Shown piece after piece: positions 17,904-27,977 of a stretch of 64,000 bases of DNA. Below the pieces are notes generated by a model. That model was not told the origin of the DNA, did not search any database, and was given only the letters and a program-made list of their open reading frames with translations. This DNA is from Rhodopseudomonas palustris (GTDB lineage: Bacteria > Pseudomonadota > Alphaproteobacteria > Rhizobiales > Xanthobacteraceae): the NCBI RefSeq assembly GCF_003031265.1, contig NZ_CP019966.1, positions 1,612,001 to 1,676,000 on the forward strand, in the 5' to 3' direction. Numbering within the stretch: the stretch's first letter is position 1; each line of letters starts with the position of its first letter. The position numbers were made by a program, and so were the translations under genes.

Positions 17904-18857
17904 TTACCTCCGCCGCGGCATCCGGAATGGCAACATCGCCTGCACCACCGGCATGCGGAAGCGGTCGAGGGAGAGGCTTTCGTGTACCAGCGTCACCTTT
18001 TCGCCGAGCAGCGTCGTCTCCACCATCGAGCGGGCGTAGAACGGGGTGTCTTCGAGCGTGCGGACCAGCTTGGCGCCGGCTTCGCTGCGGGCGCTGCGGT
18101 CGACCTTCCAACCTGAGCGTGGCAGCGGCAGCAGTTGTGGCGGGGTGAATTCCTGCTTGTTGCCCTCGGCGTCGAACGTGACGGCGAGATCGACCCGGCT
18201 GCCGTCCCGGCGCTCGGCTTCGTACAGGATCACGGTCTTGTCGCGCATCGCACCGCGCGCCCATTCCCAATGCCGGAAGCCGGTCTCGATCGGCTCGTCG
18301 CCGGCGTTGCTGTCGAGATAGCCTTCGCCCCGCCAGGACAGATTGGGCCGCCGCAAGTCGACTTCGACCCGCGCGCGCGGCGCGATCGGCCACCAGCGGT
18401 GATTGCCTTGCGGATTGAGGACGAAGAAATCCTTGGTGAGCGCGGCCGGCGTCACCCGGACGCGGCCTTCGATCCGGCCCGGCACGGGGGCGCCGGTCTC
18501 GCGGATGTTGATCGTCAGCGTCTTGCCGTCCCAGCCAAGGTCGCTCGGCCCGATCAGGAAGGAATTGACGTTGCGCGCCACGCGGCCGCGGCCGCGCTCG
18601 GTCATGGTCCAGCGCTTGCCGGCCTCGTGATACAGCGCGACATTGATGGCGCAGTGATCGAGCGGATCGGCCGGTCCACGGCGCCGCGCAAACGCGTAGT
18701 ACGGCGAGAACACGCTGCCGATGAACGCAATGATGGTCAGGCCTTCGCGGCCGTCATCGCTGATCGCGTCGATGTACCACCAGGCGTAGCCGTTGCGCGG
18801 AACGTCTACATTGAATCCGGCGCGGCGTTCGTCGGTCTCGTTAGGCCAGGCAATCAT
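17904..18857 (-). CDS. crtC: carotenoid 1,2-hydratase (hydroxyneurosporene synthase) CrtC
   Basis: 317 residues. CrtC adds water across the terminal 1,2 double bond of acyclic carotenoids such as lycopene, on the way to spirilloxanthin. Family features seen: WWYIDAISDDGREGLTIIAFIGSVFSPYYA near the N-terminus, HCAINVALY, and GYLDSNAGDEPIETGFRHWEWARG. It lies 4 nt after crtD, so the pair is an operon read away from crtE. There is no signal peptide. Confidence 0.95.
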   Translation of the reverse strand: MIAWPNETDERRAGFNVDVPRNGYAWWYIDAISDDGREGLTIIAFIGSVFSPYYAFARRRGPADPLDHCAINVALYHEAGKRWTMTERGRGRVARNVNSFLIGPSDLGWDGKTLTINIRETGAPVPGRIEGRVRVTPAALTKDFFVLNPQGNHRWWPIAPRARVEVDLRRPNLSWRGEGYLDSNAGDEPIETGFRHWEWARGAMRDKTVILYEAERRDGSRVDLAVTFDAEGNKQEFTPPQLLPLPRSGWKVDRSARSEAGAKLVRTLEDTPFYARSMVETTLLGEKVTLVHESLSLDRFRMPVVQAMLPFRMPRRR

Positions 18858-18861
18858 AATC

Positions 18862-20421
18862 TCACGTCGTCTTGGAAGAAGCCGGGCGAAGCGCAGGCCG
18901 CGGCCCGGCGGGGTTGGAGTCGAGGTCGGCGAACAATGTCGCCGCCGCAGCGCGGCCGGAGAGGGCGGCCATCGGCACGCCGGGACCCGGGTGAGTGCTG
19001 CCGCCCGCCAGATACAGGCCGGGGATCCTTGTACGCGCTCCGGGACGTTCGAACGAGGCACTCCAGCCATGCGAGGCGCGACCATACAGCGCGCCGCCGG
19101 TCGCGGGGAATAGACGATTGAAGTCGGCCGGCGTTGTCACCCGGGTCTTGCCTGGATCGATGTCGACCCGCAGGCCGCAGCGCTGCAGCACGCCGAACGC
19201 GCGCTCGGCAGCGCGCGCGACGTCGCCCTGATCGAAGCTCTTGCGATCGCCGACCGGCGGCGCGTTGATCAGCACCAGCAATTCCTCTTCGCCGCTCGCG
19301 CCGAGCCGGGCCTCGTCGTCCACGCGATCCTGTGCGCAGACATACACGGTCGGTTCTGTCGGCACCTCGCCGCGGCCAAAGATCTCGGCGAACTCCCGTG
19401 AATAATCGCGCGAGAAGAACACCGAGTGCCGGCACAGCGGAAAGCCGCGGGTCTTCGCCACCATGCTCCAGGTGACCGCGGACAGGGAGCGCAGCCGCGG
19501 CGCCAGCGGGTTTGCTGCAGTTCGTACCGCCTCGCCGAACAGTCCCGCCGGCAGCGCGCCGACATCGGCATTGACGATCACCGAATGCGCTTCGATGCGC
19601 TCGCCGCTGTCGAGGATCACGCCCGAGGCGCGGCCGCCCGAGACCATCACCTCGCGCACGCTTTGCTGATAGCGAATCGTAGCGCCGAACCGGGTGGCGC
19701 AATGGGCGAGTGCCTGCGCCAGCGCGTGCATGCCGCCTTCGATGATCCACACGCCTTCATGTTCGACATGAGCCACCAGCATCAGCGTGGCGGGCGCATC
19801 GAATGGCGACGATCCGCAATAGGTCGCATAGCGGCCGAACAGTTGCCGCATCCGCGGATCGTGGAAGTAATCGCCGAGCGCCTTCCACATCGTGGTGAAG
19901 GGGCGGATTTTGCGCAGTTCGATCAGGCCGCCGATGCCGCCCGCGGTCGCGAGCTTCGGCAGGCTCGGCGCGGTGGCACGCAGGAACGGCTTTTCCAGGA
20001 TCTCGTAGATGCGCCGGCTGTCGGCGCAGAACTGTCGATAACGCTTGGCTTCCGCAGCACCGGCGAATGCGCCGATTGCATCGGCCGAACGGGCCTCGTC
20101 GGCGAACAGATCAAGATGCTGAGTGTCATCCCAGGCGTGGCGGGCCAGGATCGACAAAGGTCGTAGCCGGACGTGGTCGGAGAAGTTCAGGCCGATGCCG
20201 GCGAACAGTTCCTCGAACACCCAGCGCATCGTGAACACTGTTGGGCCGCTGTCGATCCGCGCCGGACCGATCGAGACTTCACGCATTTTACCGCCGGGGG
20301 CGGCGGCACGTTCGAGCACCGTCACGTCGAAGCCGCGTGCAGCCAGGGTCAGCGCGGACGTCAGTCCCGCGATGCCGGCGCCGATCACTACGACGCGATT
20401 CCTCGCGGTCTGGTCCCGCAT
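18862..20421 (-). CDS. crtD: carotenoid 3,4-desaturase CrtD
   Basis: 519 residues from the ATG at 20421; an in-frame GTG at 20433 would add four residues. CrtD is a CrtI-family FAD enzyme that introduces the C-3,4 double bond into hydroxylated or methoxylated carotenoids. The Rossmann motif GAGIAG is at residues 14-19, with VLERAAAPGGKMRE and DSGPTVFTM. The C-terminal FAD motif is LYLAGGSTHPGPGVPMAALSG. It is the first gene of crtDC, and its promoter faces crtE across a region with PpsR-type sites. Confidence 0.95.
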   Translation of the reverse strand: MRDQTARNRVVVIGAGIAGLTSALTLAARGFDVTVLERAAAPGGKMREVSIGPARIDSGPTVFTMRWVFEELFAGIGLNFSDHVRLRPLSILARHAWDDTQHLDLFADEARSADAIGAFAGAAEAKRYRQFCADSRRIYEILEKPFLRATAPSLPKLATAGGIGGLIELRKIRPFTTMWKALGDYFHDPRMRQLFGRYATYCGSSPFDAPATLMLVAHVEHEGVWIIEGGMHALAQALAHCATRFGATIRYQQSVREVMVSGGRASGVILDSGERIEAHSVIVNADVGALPAGLFGEAVRTAANPLAPRLRSLSAVTWSMVAKTRGFPLCRHSVFFSRDYSREFAEIFGRGEVPTEPTVYVCAQDRVDDEARLGASGEEELLVLINAPPVGDRKSFDQGDVARAAERAFGVLQRCGLRVDIDPGKTRVTTPADFNRLFPATGGALYGRASHGWSASFERPGARTRIPGLYLAGGSTHPGPGVPMAALSGRAAAATLFADLDSNPAGPRPALRPASSKTT

Positions 20422-20470
20422 CCGCTTTCTCACTCCGGCTCAGCTGTCTTTGAGCCATATCATTGACAGG

Positions 20471-20488
20471 TGTCCATAATAACTTACA
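20471..20488. promoter_or_regulatory. PpsR/CrtJ-type operator between crtD and crtE
   Basis: TGTCCATAATAACTTACA matches TGT-N12-ACA exactly. It is placed to repress both divergent operons. Confidence 0.75.
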
Positions 20489-20496
20489 GTTTCGCA

Positions 20497-20514
20497 TGAC
20501 AAGTTAAATTGACA
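20497..20514. promoter_or_regulatory. second, imperfect PpsR-type site before crtE
   Basis: TGACAAGTTAAATTGACA has one mismatch in the outer triplets. Its centre is 26 bp from the perfect site, allowing cooperative binding of two PpsR oligomers. Confidence 0.55.
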
Positions 20515-20542
20515 CTTGTGCCTTCAGCGCGGGAGTGTGGCC

Positions 20543-21409
20543 ATGGACGTGACCAATCGGATCGAGCGTGCTCTGACTGATGCGCTCAATCAGGCCGACA
20601 TGGCCGGATGTCCGCCGCGGCTGGCGGCAGCAATGCGCAGCGCGGTGTTCCCGCGCGGGGCGCGCGTTCGTCCGCGGCTCTGCCACAGCGTGGCCCTTGC
20701 CTGCGGCGAAGACAATCCGGGAATTACCGAAGCTGCCGGTGCCGCGCTCGAGCTGATGCACTGCGCTTCGCTGATCCATGACGATCTTCCGTGCTTCGAT
20801 GGCGCCGACCTGCGCCGCGGTCGCCCGTCGGTGCACAAGGCGTTCGGCGAACCGCTCGCGGTGCTTGCCGGTGACGCGATGATCGTGCTGGCGTTCCAGA
20901 CCATCGCCCGGTTCGAAGGTCCGGCGGACCGGCTATTGAAGCTGACCCAGATCATTGGCGGTGCGGTCGGTGTGCCGTTCGGCATCGTCGCCGGCCAGGC
21001 CTGGGAATGCGAGACCGAGATCAATCTCGCCCACTATCACCGCTCCAAGACCGGCGCGCTGTTCGTCGCCGCCACCGCGATGGGCGCGGCGTCTGCCGGT
21101 GCCGATCCGGAGCCGTGGCGGATGGTCGGCGAGAAGATCGGCGAGGCCTATCAGGTTGCCGACGACCTCCGCGACGCCGCTGCCGACGTCGAAGAGATCG
21201 GCAAGCCGGTCGGCCAGGATATCGCCCACGATCGCCCGAGCGCGGTGCGCGAGATGGGCATCGACGGCGCGATCTACCACCTGAAGTCGCTGGTGCGCGG
21301 CGCCGTCGAGGCGATGCCGGACTGCACCAATGGCAACGAGCTGCGCTCGCTGATCATGTCGGAAGCGACCCGCCTGGTGCCGGCGAAGCTGGCCGCCACT
21401 GCGGCCTGA
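20543..21409 (+). CDS. crtE: geranylgeranyl diphosphate synthase CrtE
   Basis: 288 residues from the ATG at 20543 (GGGAG upstream). CrtE makes GGPP, used both for phytoene and, through BchG/BchP, for the bacteriochlorophyll tail. The first Asp-rich motif is in LIHDDLPCFDGADLRRGRPS and the second in YQVADDLRDAAAD. It is the first gene of crtEF-bchCXYZ-puf and lies just downstream of two PpsR-type sites. Confidence 0.96.
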   Translation: MDVTNRIERALTDALNQADMAGCPPRLAAAMRSAVFPRGARVRPRLCHSVALACGEDNPGITEAAGAALELMHCASLIHDDLPCFDGADLRRGRPSVHKAFGEPLAVLAGDAMIVLAFQTIARFEGPADRLLKLTQIIGGAVGVPFGIVAGQAWECETEINLAHYHRSKTGALFVAATAMGAASAGADPEPWRMVGEKIGEAYQVADDLRDAAADVEEIGKPVGQDIAHDRPSAVREMGIDGAIYHLKSLVRGAVEAMPDCTNGNELRSLIMSEATRLVPAKLAATAA

Positions 21410-21458
21410 CGCGGCCGCCGGCTTGGCCTTCGCGGCCGGCCGGTGGTAGCAGAACCAA

Positions 21459-22580
21459 ATGGTCTCCTTGAGCCTGCGTGACCGGCTGCTCGGCTGGCGC
21501 GATTCGATCCTGTCGAATCCGCGCTTTCAGCGCTTTGCCGCGGTATTTCCGTTGATGCGTCCGGTCGCGCGCCGGCGCGCCGTGGCGATGTTCGATCTGC
21601 TCGCCGGCTTCGTCTATTCGCAGATCCTGCTGGCCTGCGTGCAGCTCCGGCTGTTCGACATCGTCGCCGAGCGTCCCGCCACCGCTGAAGACCTCGCCGC
21701 GCAGCTGTCGCTACCGGTCGAGTCGATGCGGATGCTGCTCGACGGCGCAGTCGCCCTCCAGTTGCTGCAGATGCGCAGCGGCGCACGCTACGGCCTCGGC
21801 CAACTCGGCGCCGAGCTGCGCGGCAATTCGGGGGTGCTGGCGCTCGTGGCGCATCATGCCATGCTTTATCGGGATCTTGCGGATCCTGTGGGGCTGTTGC
21901 GCGCGCCGCGCGGGGCGGGCGAGTTGGCGGCTTATTGGGCGTATGTGCGGGGCGAGCGGCCGGGCGAGCTGCCGGCCGATGCGATCGCCTCCTATACGGC
22001 GCTGATGGCGGCGTCGCAGCCGATGATCGCCCGCGAGGTGCTGCACGTCTATTCGTTCCGCGACCACCGCTGCCTGCTCGACGTCGGCGGCGGCGACGGC
22101 TCGTTCCTGTCGGCGGTCGCCGCGCAGGCGCCGCAGCTGCGCTGCATGCTTTTCGATCTGCCGGCGGTCGCCGCGAAGGCCGCCGCCCGGTTCGAGGCGA
22201 ACGGCCTGAAGGACAGGGCGACCGCGGTCGGCGGCAGCTTCACCACCGACCCGCTGCCCGAAGGCGCCGACATCATTTCCCTGGTCCGGGTGATCCACGA
22301 CCATGACGACGAGGTCGTCGAGGCGCTGCTGGGCGCCGTCCACAAGGCCTTGCCGGATAACGGAAAACTGCTGATCGCCGAGCCGATCGCCGGGATTCCC
22401 GGCACCGCCGCGATCTCCGACGCCTATTTCGCCTTCTACCTTTACGCCATGGGCTCCGGGAAAGCCCGGAGCTTCCCTCGACTGCAGGCCATGTTGGAGA
22501 ATGCGGGCTTCTCCCAGGTCACTTTGCACCCGGTTCCGATGCCGCTGGTTGCCTCCGTAATTACCGCATCCAAACGGTAG
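21459..22580 (+). CDS. crtF: hydroxyneurosporene O-methyltransferase CrtF
   Basis: 373 residues. CrtF methylates the 1-hydroxyl of acyclic carotenoids with S-adenosylmethionine. An N-terminal winged-helix dimerisation region (about 40-115) precedes a Rossmann methyltransferase domain with the SAM motif LLDVGGGDGSFL, FDLPAV and VIHDHDDE, the last carrying the catalytic-type histidine of this O-methyltransferase class. It follows crtE by 49 nt and is followed by the bchC operator region. Confidence 0.95.
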   Translation: MVSLSLRDRLLGWRDSILSNPRFQRFAAVFPLMRPVARRRAVAMFDLLAGFVYSQILLACVQLRLFDIVAERPATAEDLAAQLSLPVESMRMLLDGAVALQLLQMRSGARYGLGQLGAELRGNSGVLALVAHHAMLYRDLADPVGLLRAPRGAGELAAYWAYVRGERPGELPADAIASYTALMAASQPMIAREVLHVYSFRDHRCLLDVGGGDGSFLSAVAAQAPQLRCMLFDLPAVAAKAAARFEANGLKDRATAVGGSFTTDPLPEGADIISLVRVIHDHDDEVVEALLGAVHKALPDNGKLLIAEPIAGIPGTAAISDAYFAFYLYAMGSGKARSFPRLQAMLENAGFSQVTLHPVPMPLVASVITASKR

Positions 22581-22583
22581 TTG

Positions 22584-22601
22584 TGTTAATCTGGCTTGAC
22601 A
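22584..22601. promoter_or_regulatory. PpsR/CrtJ-type operator upstream of bchC
   Basis: TGTTAATCTGGCTTGACA matches TGT-N12-ACA exactly and starts 4 nt after the crtF stop. bchC is a classic PpsR/CrtJ target. Confidence 0.75.
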
Positions 22602-22609
22602 CTGTGATC

Positions 22610-22627
22610 CGTCAGTTTAGCATGACA
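22610..22627. promoter_or_regulatory. second, imperfect PpsR-type site before bchC
   Basis: CGTCAGTTTAGCATGACA has one mismatch in an outer triplet. Its centre is 26 bp from the first site, the same spacing as the pair before crtE. Confidence 0.55.
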
Positions 22628-22667
22628 CTCGGCGGCAGAGCTCTGCCGTTCGAATTTGGAGTAAGCG

Positions 22668-23606
22668 ATGGACACCATCGCGGTCGTACTCAAGCAGCCA
22701 CAACAGGTCGAACTCAGTCGCTTGAGCCTTACGGCGCCGACTGACGACGACATCGTTGTCGATGTGGCTTGGAGTGGCGTCAGCACCGGTACGGAGCGAC
22801 TGTTGTGGTCGGGCCGGATGCCGCAATTCCCCGGAATGGGTTACCCGCTGGTCCCCGGCTACGAGTCGGTTGGCGAGGTCGTTGAGGCTGGTTCGGCCAC
22901 CGACCTGAAGCCGGGCCAGATGGTGTTCGTGCCCGGCGCAAAGTGCTTCGGCGAAGTGCGCGGCCTGTTCGGCGCCTCGGCGTCGCGGCTCGTTGTGCCC
23001 GCCAAGCGCGTGGTGCCTTTGGATTCGCAGCTCGGCGAGCGCGGCATTCTGATCGCACTGGCTGCGACTGCCTATCATGCGATCGCCGCGCGCGGCGCGA
23101 CGCCGCCCGACTGCATCGTCGGCCACGGCGTGCTCGGTCGTCTGTTGGCGCGGATTTCGATCGCGCTGGGCAATCCGCCGCCGGTGGTGTGGGAGAAGAA
23201 CCCGATCCGCAGCGGCGGCGCCGAAGGTTATGCGGTGATCGATCCCGCATCCGACGAACGTCGCGACTATCGCAGCATCTACGACGTCAGCGGCGATCCA
23301 AAATTACTCGACACTTTGATCTCGCGCATCGCGGCCACCGGCGAGATCGTGCTCGCTGGATTTTACAGCGAGCCGCTGTCGTTCTCGTTCCCGCCCGCTT
23401 TCATGCGTGAAGCACGCATTCGGGTTGCGGCGGAATGGCAGCCGCCGGACATCGGCGCCACCAAGGCGCTGATCGAAAGCGGCAAGCTCTCGCTCGATGG
23501 ACTGATCACGCACCACCAGGAGGCGGCGTCGGCACCCGACGCCTATCGGATCGCTTTCGAAGACCCTGCTTGCCTCAAAATGGTTCTGAATTGGAGACCG
23601 AGCTGA
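22668..23606 (+). CDS. bchC: bacteriochlorophyllide a dehydrogenase BchC
   Basis: 312 residues. BchC is a medium-chain dehydrogenase-family enzyme that oxidises the 3-hydroxyethyl group to the 3-acetyl of bacteriochlorophyllide a. The N-terminal GroES-like domain contains WSGVSTGTERLLWSG and PLVPGYESVGEVVEAG. GHGVLGRLLARI marks the cofactor-binding region. Its stop overlaps the bchX start by 1 nt (TGATG). Confidence 0.96.
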   Translation: MDTIAVVLKQPQQVELSRLSLTAPTDDDIVVDVAWSGVSTGTERLLWSGRMPQFPGMGYPLVPGYESVGEVVEAGSATDLKPGQMVFVPGAKCFGEVRGLFGASASRLVVPAKRVVPLDSQLGERGILIALAATAYHAIAARGATPPDCIVGHGVLGRLLARISIALGNPPPVVWEKNPIRSGGAEGYAVIDPASDERRDYRSIYDVSGDPKLLDTLISRIAATGEIVLAGFYSEPLSFSFPPAFMREARIRVAAEWQPPDIGATKALIESGKLSLDGLITHHQEAASAPDAYRIAFEDPACLKMVLNWRPS

Positions 23607-24604
23607 TGAACGTCGTTCCGCAGATCAGCCTGCAAGACGCACAACTCCGGGCCGAGGCGTCGGTTGAACCCGATGCCCCGGTGACGACTCCCGTCACCAA
23701 GGAAACCCAGATCATTGCGATCTACGGCAAAGGCGGTATCGGCAAGAGTTTCACGCTCGCCAATCTGTCTTACATGATGGCGCAGCAGGGCAAGAAAGTG
23801 CTGCTGATCGGCTGCGATCCGAAGAGCGACACCACGTCGTTGCTGTTCGGCGGCAAGGCCACTCCGACCATCATCGAGACGTCGTCGAAGAAGAAGCTCG
23901 CCGGCGAAGAAGTCACCATCAGCGACGTCTGCTTCAAACGCGACGGCGTGTTCGCGATGGAGCTCGGCGGTCCGGAAGTCGGCCGCGGCTGCGGCGGTCG
24001 CGGCATCATTCACGGCTTCGAAACCCTTGAGAAGCTCGGCTTCCACGAGTGGGGCTTCGACTACGTGCTGCTCGACTTCCTCGGCGACGTGGTGTGCGGC
24101 GGCTTCGGTCTGCCGATCGCCCGCGACATGTGCCAGAAGGTGATCATCGTCGGCTCCAACGACCTGCAGTCGCTGTACGTCGCCAACAACGTGTGTTCGG
24201 CGGTCGAGTACTTCCGCAAGCTCGGCGGCAATGTCGGCGTCGCCGGCATGGTGATCAACAAGGATGACGGCACCGGCGAAGCCCAGGCGTTCGCCAAGGC
24301 GGCCGGCATTCCGGTGCTGTCGGCGATTCCCGCCGACGAAGGCATCCGCCGCAAGAGCGCCAACTACGAGATCGTCGCGCTGCCGGACGGGCAGTGGGGC
24401 CCGCTGTTCGCGACGCTCGCCGAGAATGTCGCCACCGCGCCGCCGGTGCGGCCGAAGCCGCTCACCCAGGATGGTCTGCTCGGCTTGTTCTCCAGCGACG
24501 TCACCGGCCGCGATGTCGTGCTCGAGCCCGCCACGATGGAAGATATGTGCGGCGCCTCGGTGCTGAACAAGCCGTCGCTCGAAGTGATCTACGACGAGGT
24601 CTGA
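23606..24604 (+). CDS. bchX: chlorophyllide reductase iron protein BchX
   Basis: 332 residues. BchX is the NifH-like ATP-dependent reductase component of chlorophyllide a oxidoreductase, delivering electrons to BchYZ. The P-loop YGKGGIGKS is at about 40-48, with K in the MinD/NifH-type second position. The two 4Fe-4S ligand cysteines are in GRGCGGRG and DVVCGGFG. A roughly 35-residue N-terminal extension precedes the P-loop, longer than in BchL. Confidence 0.97.
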   Translation: MNVVPQISLQDAQLRAEASVEPDAPVTTPVTKETQIIAIYGKGGIGKSFTLANLSYMMAQQGKKVLLIGCDPKSDTTSLLFGGKATPTIIETSSKKKLAGEEVTISDVCFKRDGVFAMELGGPEVGRGCGGRGIIHGFETLEKLGFHEWGFDYVLLDFLGDVVCGGFGLPIARDMCQKVIIVGSNDLQSLYVANNVCSAVEYFRKLGGNVGVAGMVINKDDGTGEAQAFAKAAGIPVLSAIPADEGIRRKSANYEIVALPDGQWGPLFATLAENVATAPPVRPKPLTQDGLLGLFSSDVTGRDVVLEPATMEDMCGASVLNKPSLEVIYDEV

Positions 24605-24627
24605 GATCGGGTGATCGGGAGTTCGTC

Positions 24628-26217
24628 ATGAGTGGGATGTCTCGTTATTCCGGCCGTATCGCCGGGTCGATCGGCGACGATGCGGCGGACTTTTCCGTCG
24701 ACATCGACGCGCCCGCGATCAATGAAGCCGCGACCAAAACCGACGGTCTCGGCTGCCATGCCGGCGCTGCCGAGATGAAGGCGGCGGCGCAAGCCGCCGG
24801 CAAGAGCGACGTGCTCGAACGCTACGCCGCGGACTATCCGAAGGGACCGCACGATCAGCCGCAGAGCATGTGCCCGGCGTTCGGCTCGCTCCGCGTCGGC
24901 CTGCGGATGCGCCGCACCGCGACCGTGCTGTCCGGCTCGGCCTGCTGCGTGTACGGCCTGACCTTTGTGTCGCACTTCTACGGCGCCCGCCGCACCGTCG
25001 GCTACGTGCCGTTCAGTTCGGAAACGCTGGTCACCGGCAAGCTGTTCGAAGACATCCGCGAGGCGGTCTACAAGCTGGCCGATCCGGCGCAGTACGACAC
25101 CATCATCATCACCAATCTCTGCGTGCCGACCGCGTCGGGCGTGCCGCTCGATCTGCTGCCGAAGGAGATCAACGGCGTCCGCATCATCGGCATCGACGTG
25201 CCGGGATTCGGCGTGCCGACTCACGCCGAGGCCAAGGACGTGCTGTCCGGCGCGATGCTCGAATACGCCCGCAAGGAAGCCGAGCAGGGCCCGGTGCAGG
25301 CGCCGCGCGGCGGCCGCAGCGAGCGTCCGACCGTGACGCTGCTGGGTGAAATGTTCCCGGCCGATCCGGTTGGTATCAACCTGATGCTCGACCCGCTCGG
25401 CCTCGCCGTAGGTCCGGTGGTGCCGACCCGCGAGTGGCGTGAGCTCTATGCTGCGCTCGACTGCCAGGTCGTTGCGGCGATTCACCCGTTCTACAAATCG
25501 TGCATCCGCCAGTTCGATCTCGCCGGCCGCAAGGTCGTCGGCTCGGCGCCGGTCGGTCACGACGGCACCGAAGCGTGGCTGGAAGCGATCGGCACGGCGT
25601 GCAACGTCGAGCGCTCCAAGATCGACGCCGCCAAGAATCGTTTCCTGCCGGCCATCAAGGCCGCGCTCGCCGCCAAGCCGATCAATGCGCGTATCACCGT
25701 GTCGGGCTACGAAGGCTCGGAGCTGTTGGTCGCGCGCCTGCTGATCGAGAGCGGCGCGAACGTGCCTTATGTCGGCACCGCGGTGCCGCGCACGCAGTGG
25801 TCGGATCCGGATCGCGAATGGCTCGAGGCCAAGGGCGTGCGGGTGCAGTACCGCGCCTCGCTCGAGCAGGACTTCGCGGCGGTCGATGAATTTAAGCCGG
25901 ATCTCGCCATCGGCACCACCCCGGTGGTGCAGAAGGCCAAGACGATGTCGATCCCGGCCTTGTATTTCACCAACCTGATCTCGGCGCGGCCGCTGTTTGG
26001 TCCCGCCGGCGCCGGTTCGCTGGCGCAAGTGATCAACGCCGCGCTCGGCAACAAGGCGCGATTCGACGAGATGAAGGAGTTCTTCGGCGACGTCGGGCAG
26101 GGCTATGCCGCCGGCGTCTGGGAAGACACTCCGAAGGACGTTCCGGCCTATCGCGAGAAGTACAAGAAGCAGATCGAAGCCGCAGCCAAGAAGCGCAAGG
26201 CGGAGGAGATGATCTGA
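24628..26217 (+). CDS. bchY: chlorophyllide reductase subunit BchY
   Basis: 529 residues. BchY is a NifD-like subunit of the catalytic component that reduces the C7=C8 bond of the chlorin to a bacteriochlorin. Cluster-type cysteines are seen in [18 protein letters not shown] and [12 protein letters not shown] proline- and charge-rich C-terminus ends in [17 protein letters not shown]. The stop overlaps the bchZ start by 1 nt. Confidence 0.97.
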   Translation: MSGMSRYSGRIAGSIGDDAADFSVDIDAPAINEAATKTDGLGCHAGAAEMKAAAQAAGKSDVLERYAADYPKGPHDQPQSMCPAFGSLRVGLRMRRTATVLSGSACCVYGLTFVSHFYGARRTVGYVPFSSETLVTGKLFEDIREAVYKLADPAQYDTIIITNLCVPTASGVPLDLLPKEINGVRIIGIDVPGFGVPTHAEAKDVLSGAMLEYARKEAEQGPVQAPRGGRSERPTVTLLGEMFPADPVGINLMLDPLGLAVGPVVPTREWRELYAALDCQVVAAIHPFYKSCIRQFDLAGRKVVGSAPVGHDGTEAWLEAIGTACNVERSKIDAAKNRFLPAIKAALAAKPINARITVSGYEGSELLVARLLIESGANVPYVGTAVPRTQWSDPDREWLEAKGVRVQYRASLEQDFAAVDEFKPDLAIGTTPVVQKAKTMSIPALYFTNLISARPLFGPAGAGSLAQVINAALGNKARFDEMKEFFGDVGQGYAAGVWEDTPKDVPAYREKYKKQIEAAAKKRKAEEMI

Positions 26218-27665
26218 TGCTCGTCCTCGATCACGATCGCGCCGGCGGCTATTGGGGCGCCGTGTACGCCTTCACCGCGGTGAAGGGCCTGCAGGTGATC
26301 ATCGACGGTCCGGTCGGTTGCGAAAACCTGCCGGTGACCTCGGTCCTGCACTACACCGATGCGCTGCCGCCGCACGAATTGCCGATCGTCGTCACCGGCC
26401 TCGGCGAAGAAGAACTCGGCAAGCTCGGCACCGAAGGCGCGATGCACCGCGCCCACAAGGCGCTTGATCCTTATCTGCCGGCCGTCGTCGTCACCGGCTC
26501 GATCGCCGAAATGATCGGCGGCGGCGTGACGCCCGAAGGCACCGGCATCAAGCGCTTCCTGCCGCGCACCATCGACGAGGATCAGTGGCAGAGCGCCGAC
26601 CGCGCGATCTCGTGGCTGTGGAAAGAATACGGCCCGAAGAAGATTCCGGAGCGCAAGCGCAAGGACGGCGAGAAGCCGCGGGTCAACATCATCGGACCGA
26701 TCTACGGCACCTTCAACATGCCGTCCGATCTCGCCGAAATCCGCCGTCTGATCGAAGGCATCGGCGCCGAAGTCAACATGGTGTTCCCGCTGGGCACGCA
26801 CCTGTCTGATATTCCCAAGCTGGTGAATGCCGACGTCAACGTCTGCATGTATCGCGAGTTCGGCCGGCTGCTGTGCGAATCACTGGAGCGGCCGTACCTG
26901 CAGGCGCCGATCGGTCTGCATTCGACCACGCGCTTCCTGCGCAAGCTCGGTGAACTCACCGGCCTCGATCCCGAGCCGTTCATCGAGCGCGAGAAGAACA
27001 CCACCATCAAGCCGCTGTGGGATCTGTGGCGGTCGGTGACGCAGGACTTCTTCGGCACCGCCAGCTTCGCGATCGTCGCGACCGATACCTATGCCCGCGG
27101 CGTGCGGCATTTCCTCGAAGACGAGATGGGACTGCCGTGCACCTTCGCGATCTCGCGCTGTGTCGGCAAAAAGACTGACAACGAAGCGGTGCGTGCGGCG
27201 ATTCGTCAGACCCCGCCGCTGATCATGTTCGGCAGCTACAACGAAAGAATGTACTTGGCCGAGACCGGTGGTCGCGCCGTGTACATTCCGGCGTCATTCC
27301 CGGGTGCTGTGATCCGCCGTCACACCGGCACGCCGTTCATGGGGTATTCCGGCGCCACTTACCTGGTGCAGGAAGTCTGTAACGCGCTGTTCGACGCACT
27401 TTTCAACATTCTTCCGCTCGGCAGCGATCTCGATCGCGTCGATCCGACGCCTGCGCGCCGGCACGAAGAACTGCTGTGGAGCGACGAAGCCAAGGCGCTG
27501 CTCGACGAAGTGCTCGAGCAGCATCCGGTGCTGGTGCGAATCTCTGCGGCAAAACGTCTGCGCGATGCCGCTGAAAACAGCGCGCGCCGTGCCGGACAGG
27601 AAAAAGTCACTACCGAATTCGTCAGTAAAGCGCGTGCTGCGCTGCTCGACGGACAATCGGTGTAA
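26217..27665 (+). CDS. bchZ: chlorophyllide reductase subunit BchZ
   Basis: 482 residues. BchZ is the NifK-like partner of BchY. Family features: [39 protein letters not shown] at the N-terminus, with the cluster-type cysteine in VGCENL, and [16 protein letters not shown]. The C-terminal 60 residues are helical. It ends 76 nt before the pufQ-like gene, so transcription of pigment genes could continue into puf as described for other purple bacteria. Confidence 0.97.
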   Translation: MLVLDHDRAGGYWGAVYAFTAVKGLQVIIDGPVGCENLPVTSVLHYTDALPPHELPIVVTGLGEEELGKLGTEGAMHRAHKALDPYLPAVVVTGSIAEMIGGGVTPEGTGIKRFLPRTIDEDQWQSADRAISWLWKEYGPKKIPERKRKDGEKPRVNIIGPIYGTFNMPSDLAEIRRLIEGIGAEVNMVFPLGTHLSDIPKLVNADVNVCMYREFGRLLCESLERPYLQAPIGLHSTTRFLRKLGELTGLDPEPFIEREKNTTIKPLWDLWRSVTQDFFGTASFAIVATDTYARGVRHFLEDEMGLPCTFAISRCVGKKTDNEAVRAAIRQTPPLIMFGSYNERMYLAETGGRAVYIPASFPGAVIRRHTGTPFMGYSGATYLVQEVCNALFDALFNILPLGSDLDRVDPTPARRHEELLWSDEAKALLDEVLEQHPVLVRISAAKRLRDAAENSARRAGQEKVTTEFVSKARAALLDGQSV

Positions 27666-27741
27666 CGATGATTTGAGCTAGAACAATGCGCTTCACAATG
27701 TCGCGACCAAATATGAGCAATCCAAGAGTGAGGAGATGACG

Positions 27742-27966
27742 ATGTCCGACTATGTCCACACCGGCCGTCGCTCGAGGGTTCTACCGGATAGTGCCGCGTT
27801 CGAATGTCGGGTGATGTTCGGTGCGTGCTACGCGCTGTTTCTGACTCGCGCCATCGTGGTGCGTGCCATGCCGTGGCGCAAGAAATCCGGCTCCCAGGAA
27901 TCGGTATTTAGCGAGGCTCACAACGCCGCAAGCGTGCTGGTGACCTCCTCGTTCATGGGAATGTAA
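27742..27966 (+). CDS. pufQ: PufQ-like small membrane protein
   Basis: 74 residues from the ATG at 27742, preceded by GAGGAG at a proper distance. The in-frame ATG at 27736 abuts that site and is less likely. Length and position (bchZ-X-pufB) match PufQ of Rhodobacter, which aids bacteriochlorophyll-protein assembly. Seen: an N-terminal DYVHTGRRSR, one hydrophobic helix (CRVMFGACYALFLTRAIVV), a basic stop (RAMPWRKK), then an amphipathic FSEAHNAASVLVTSSFMGM tail. Similarity to named PufQ is weak, so the assignment rests mainly on context. Confidence 0.6.
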   Translation: MSDYVHTGRRSRVLPDSAAFECRVMFGACYALFLTRAIVVRAMPWRKKSGSQESVFSEAHNAASVLVTSSFMGM

Positions 27967-27977
27967 TTCGGGGATTT

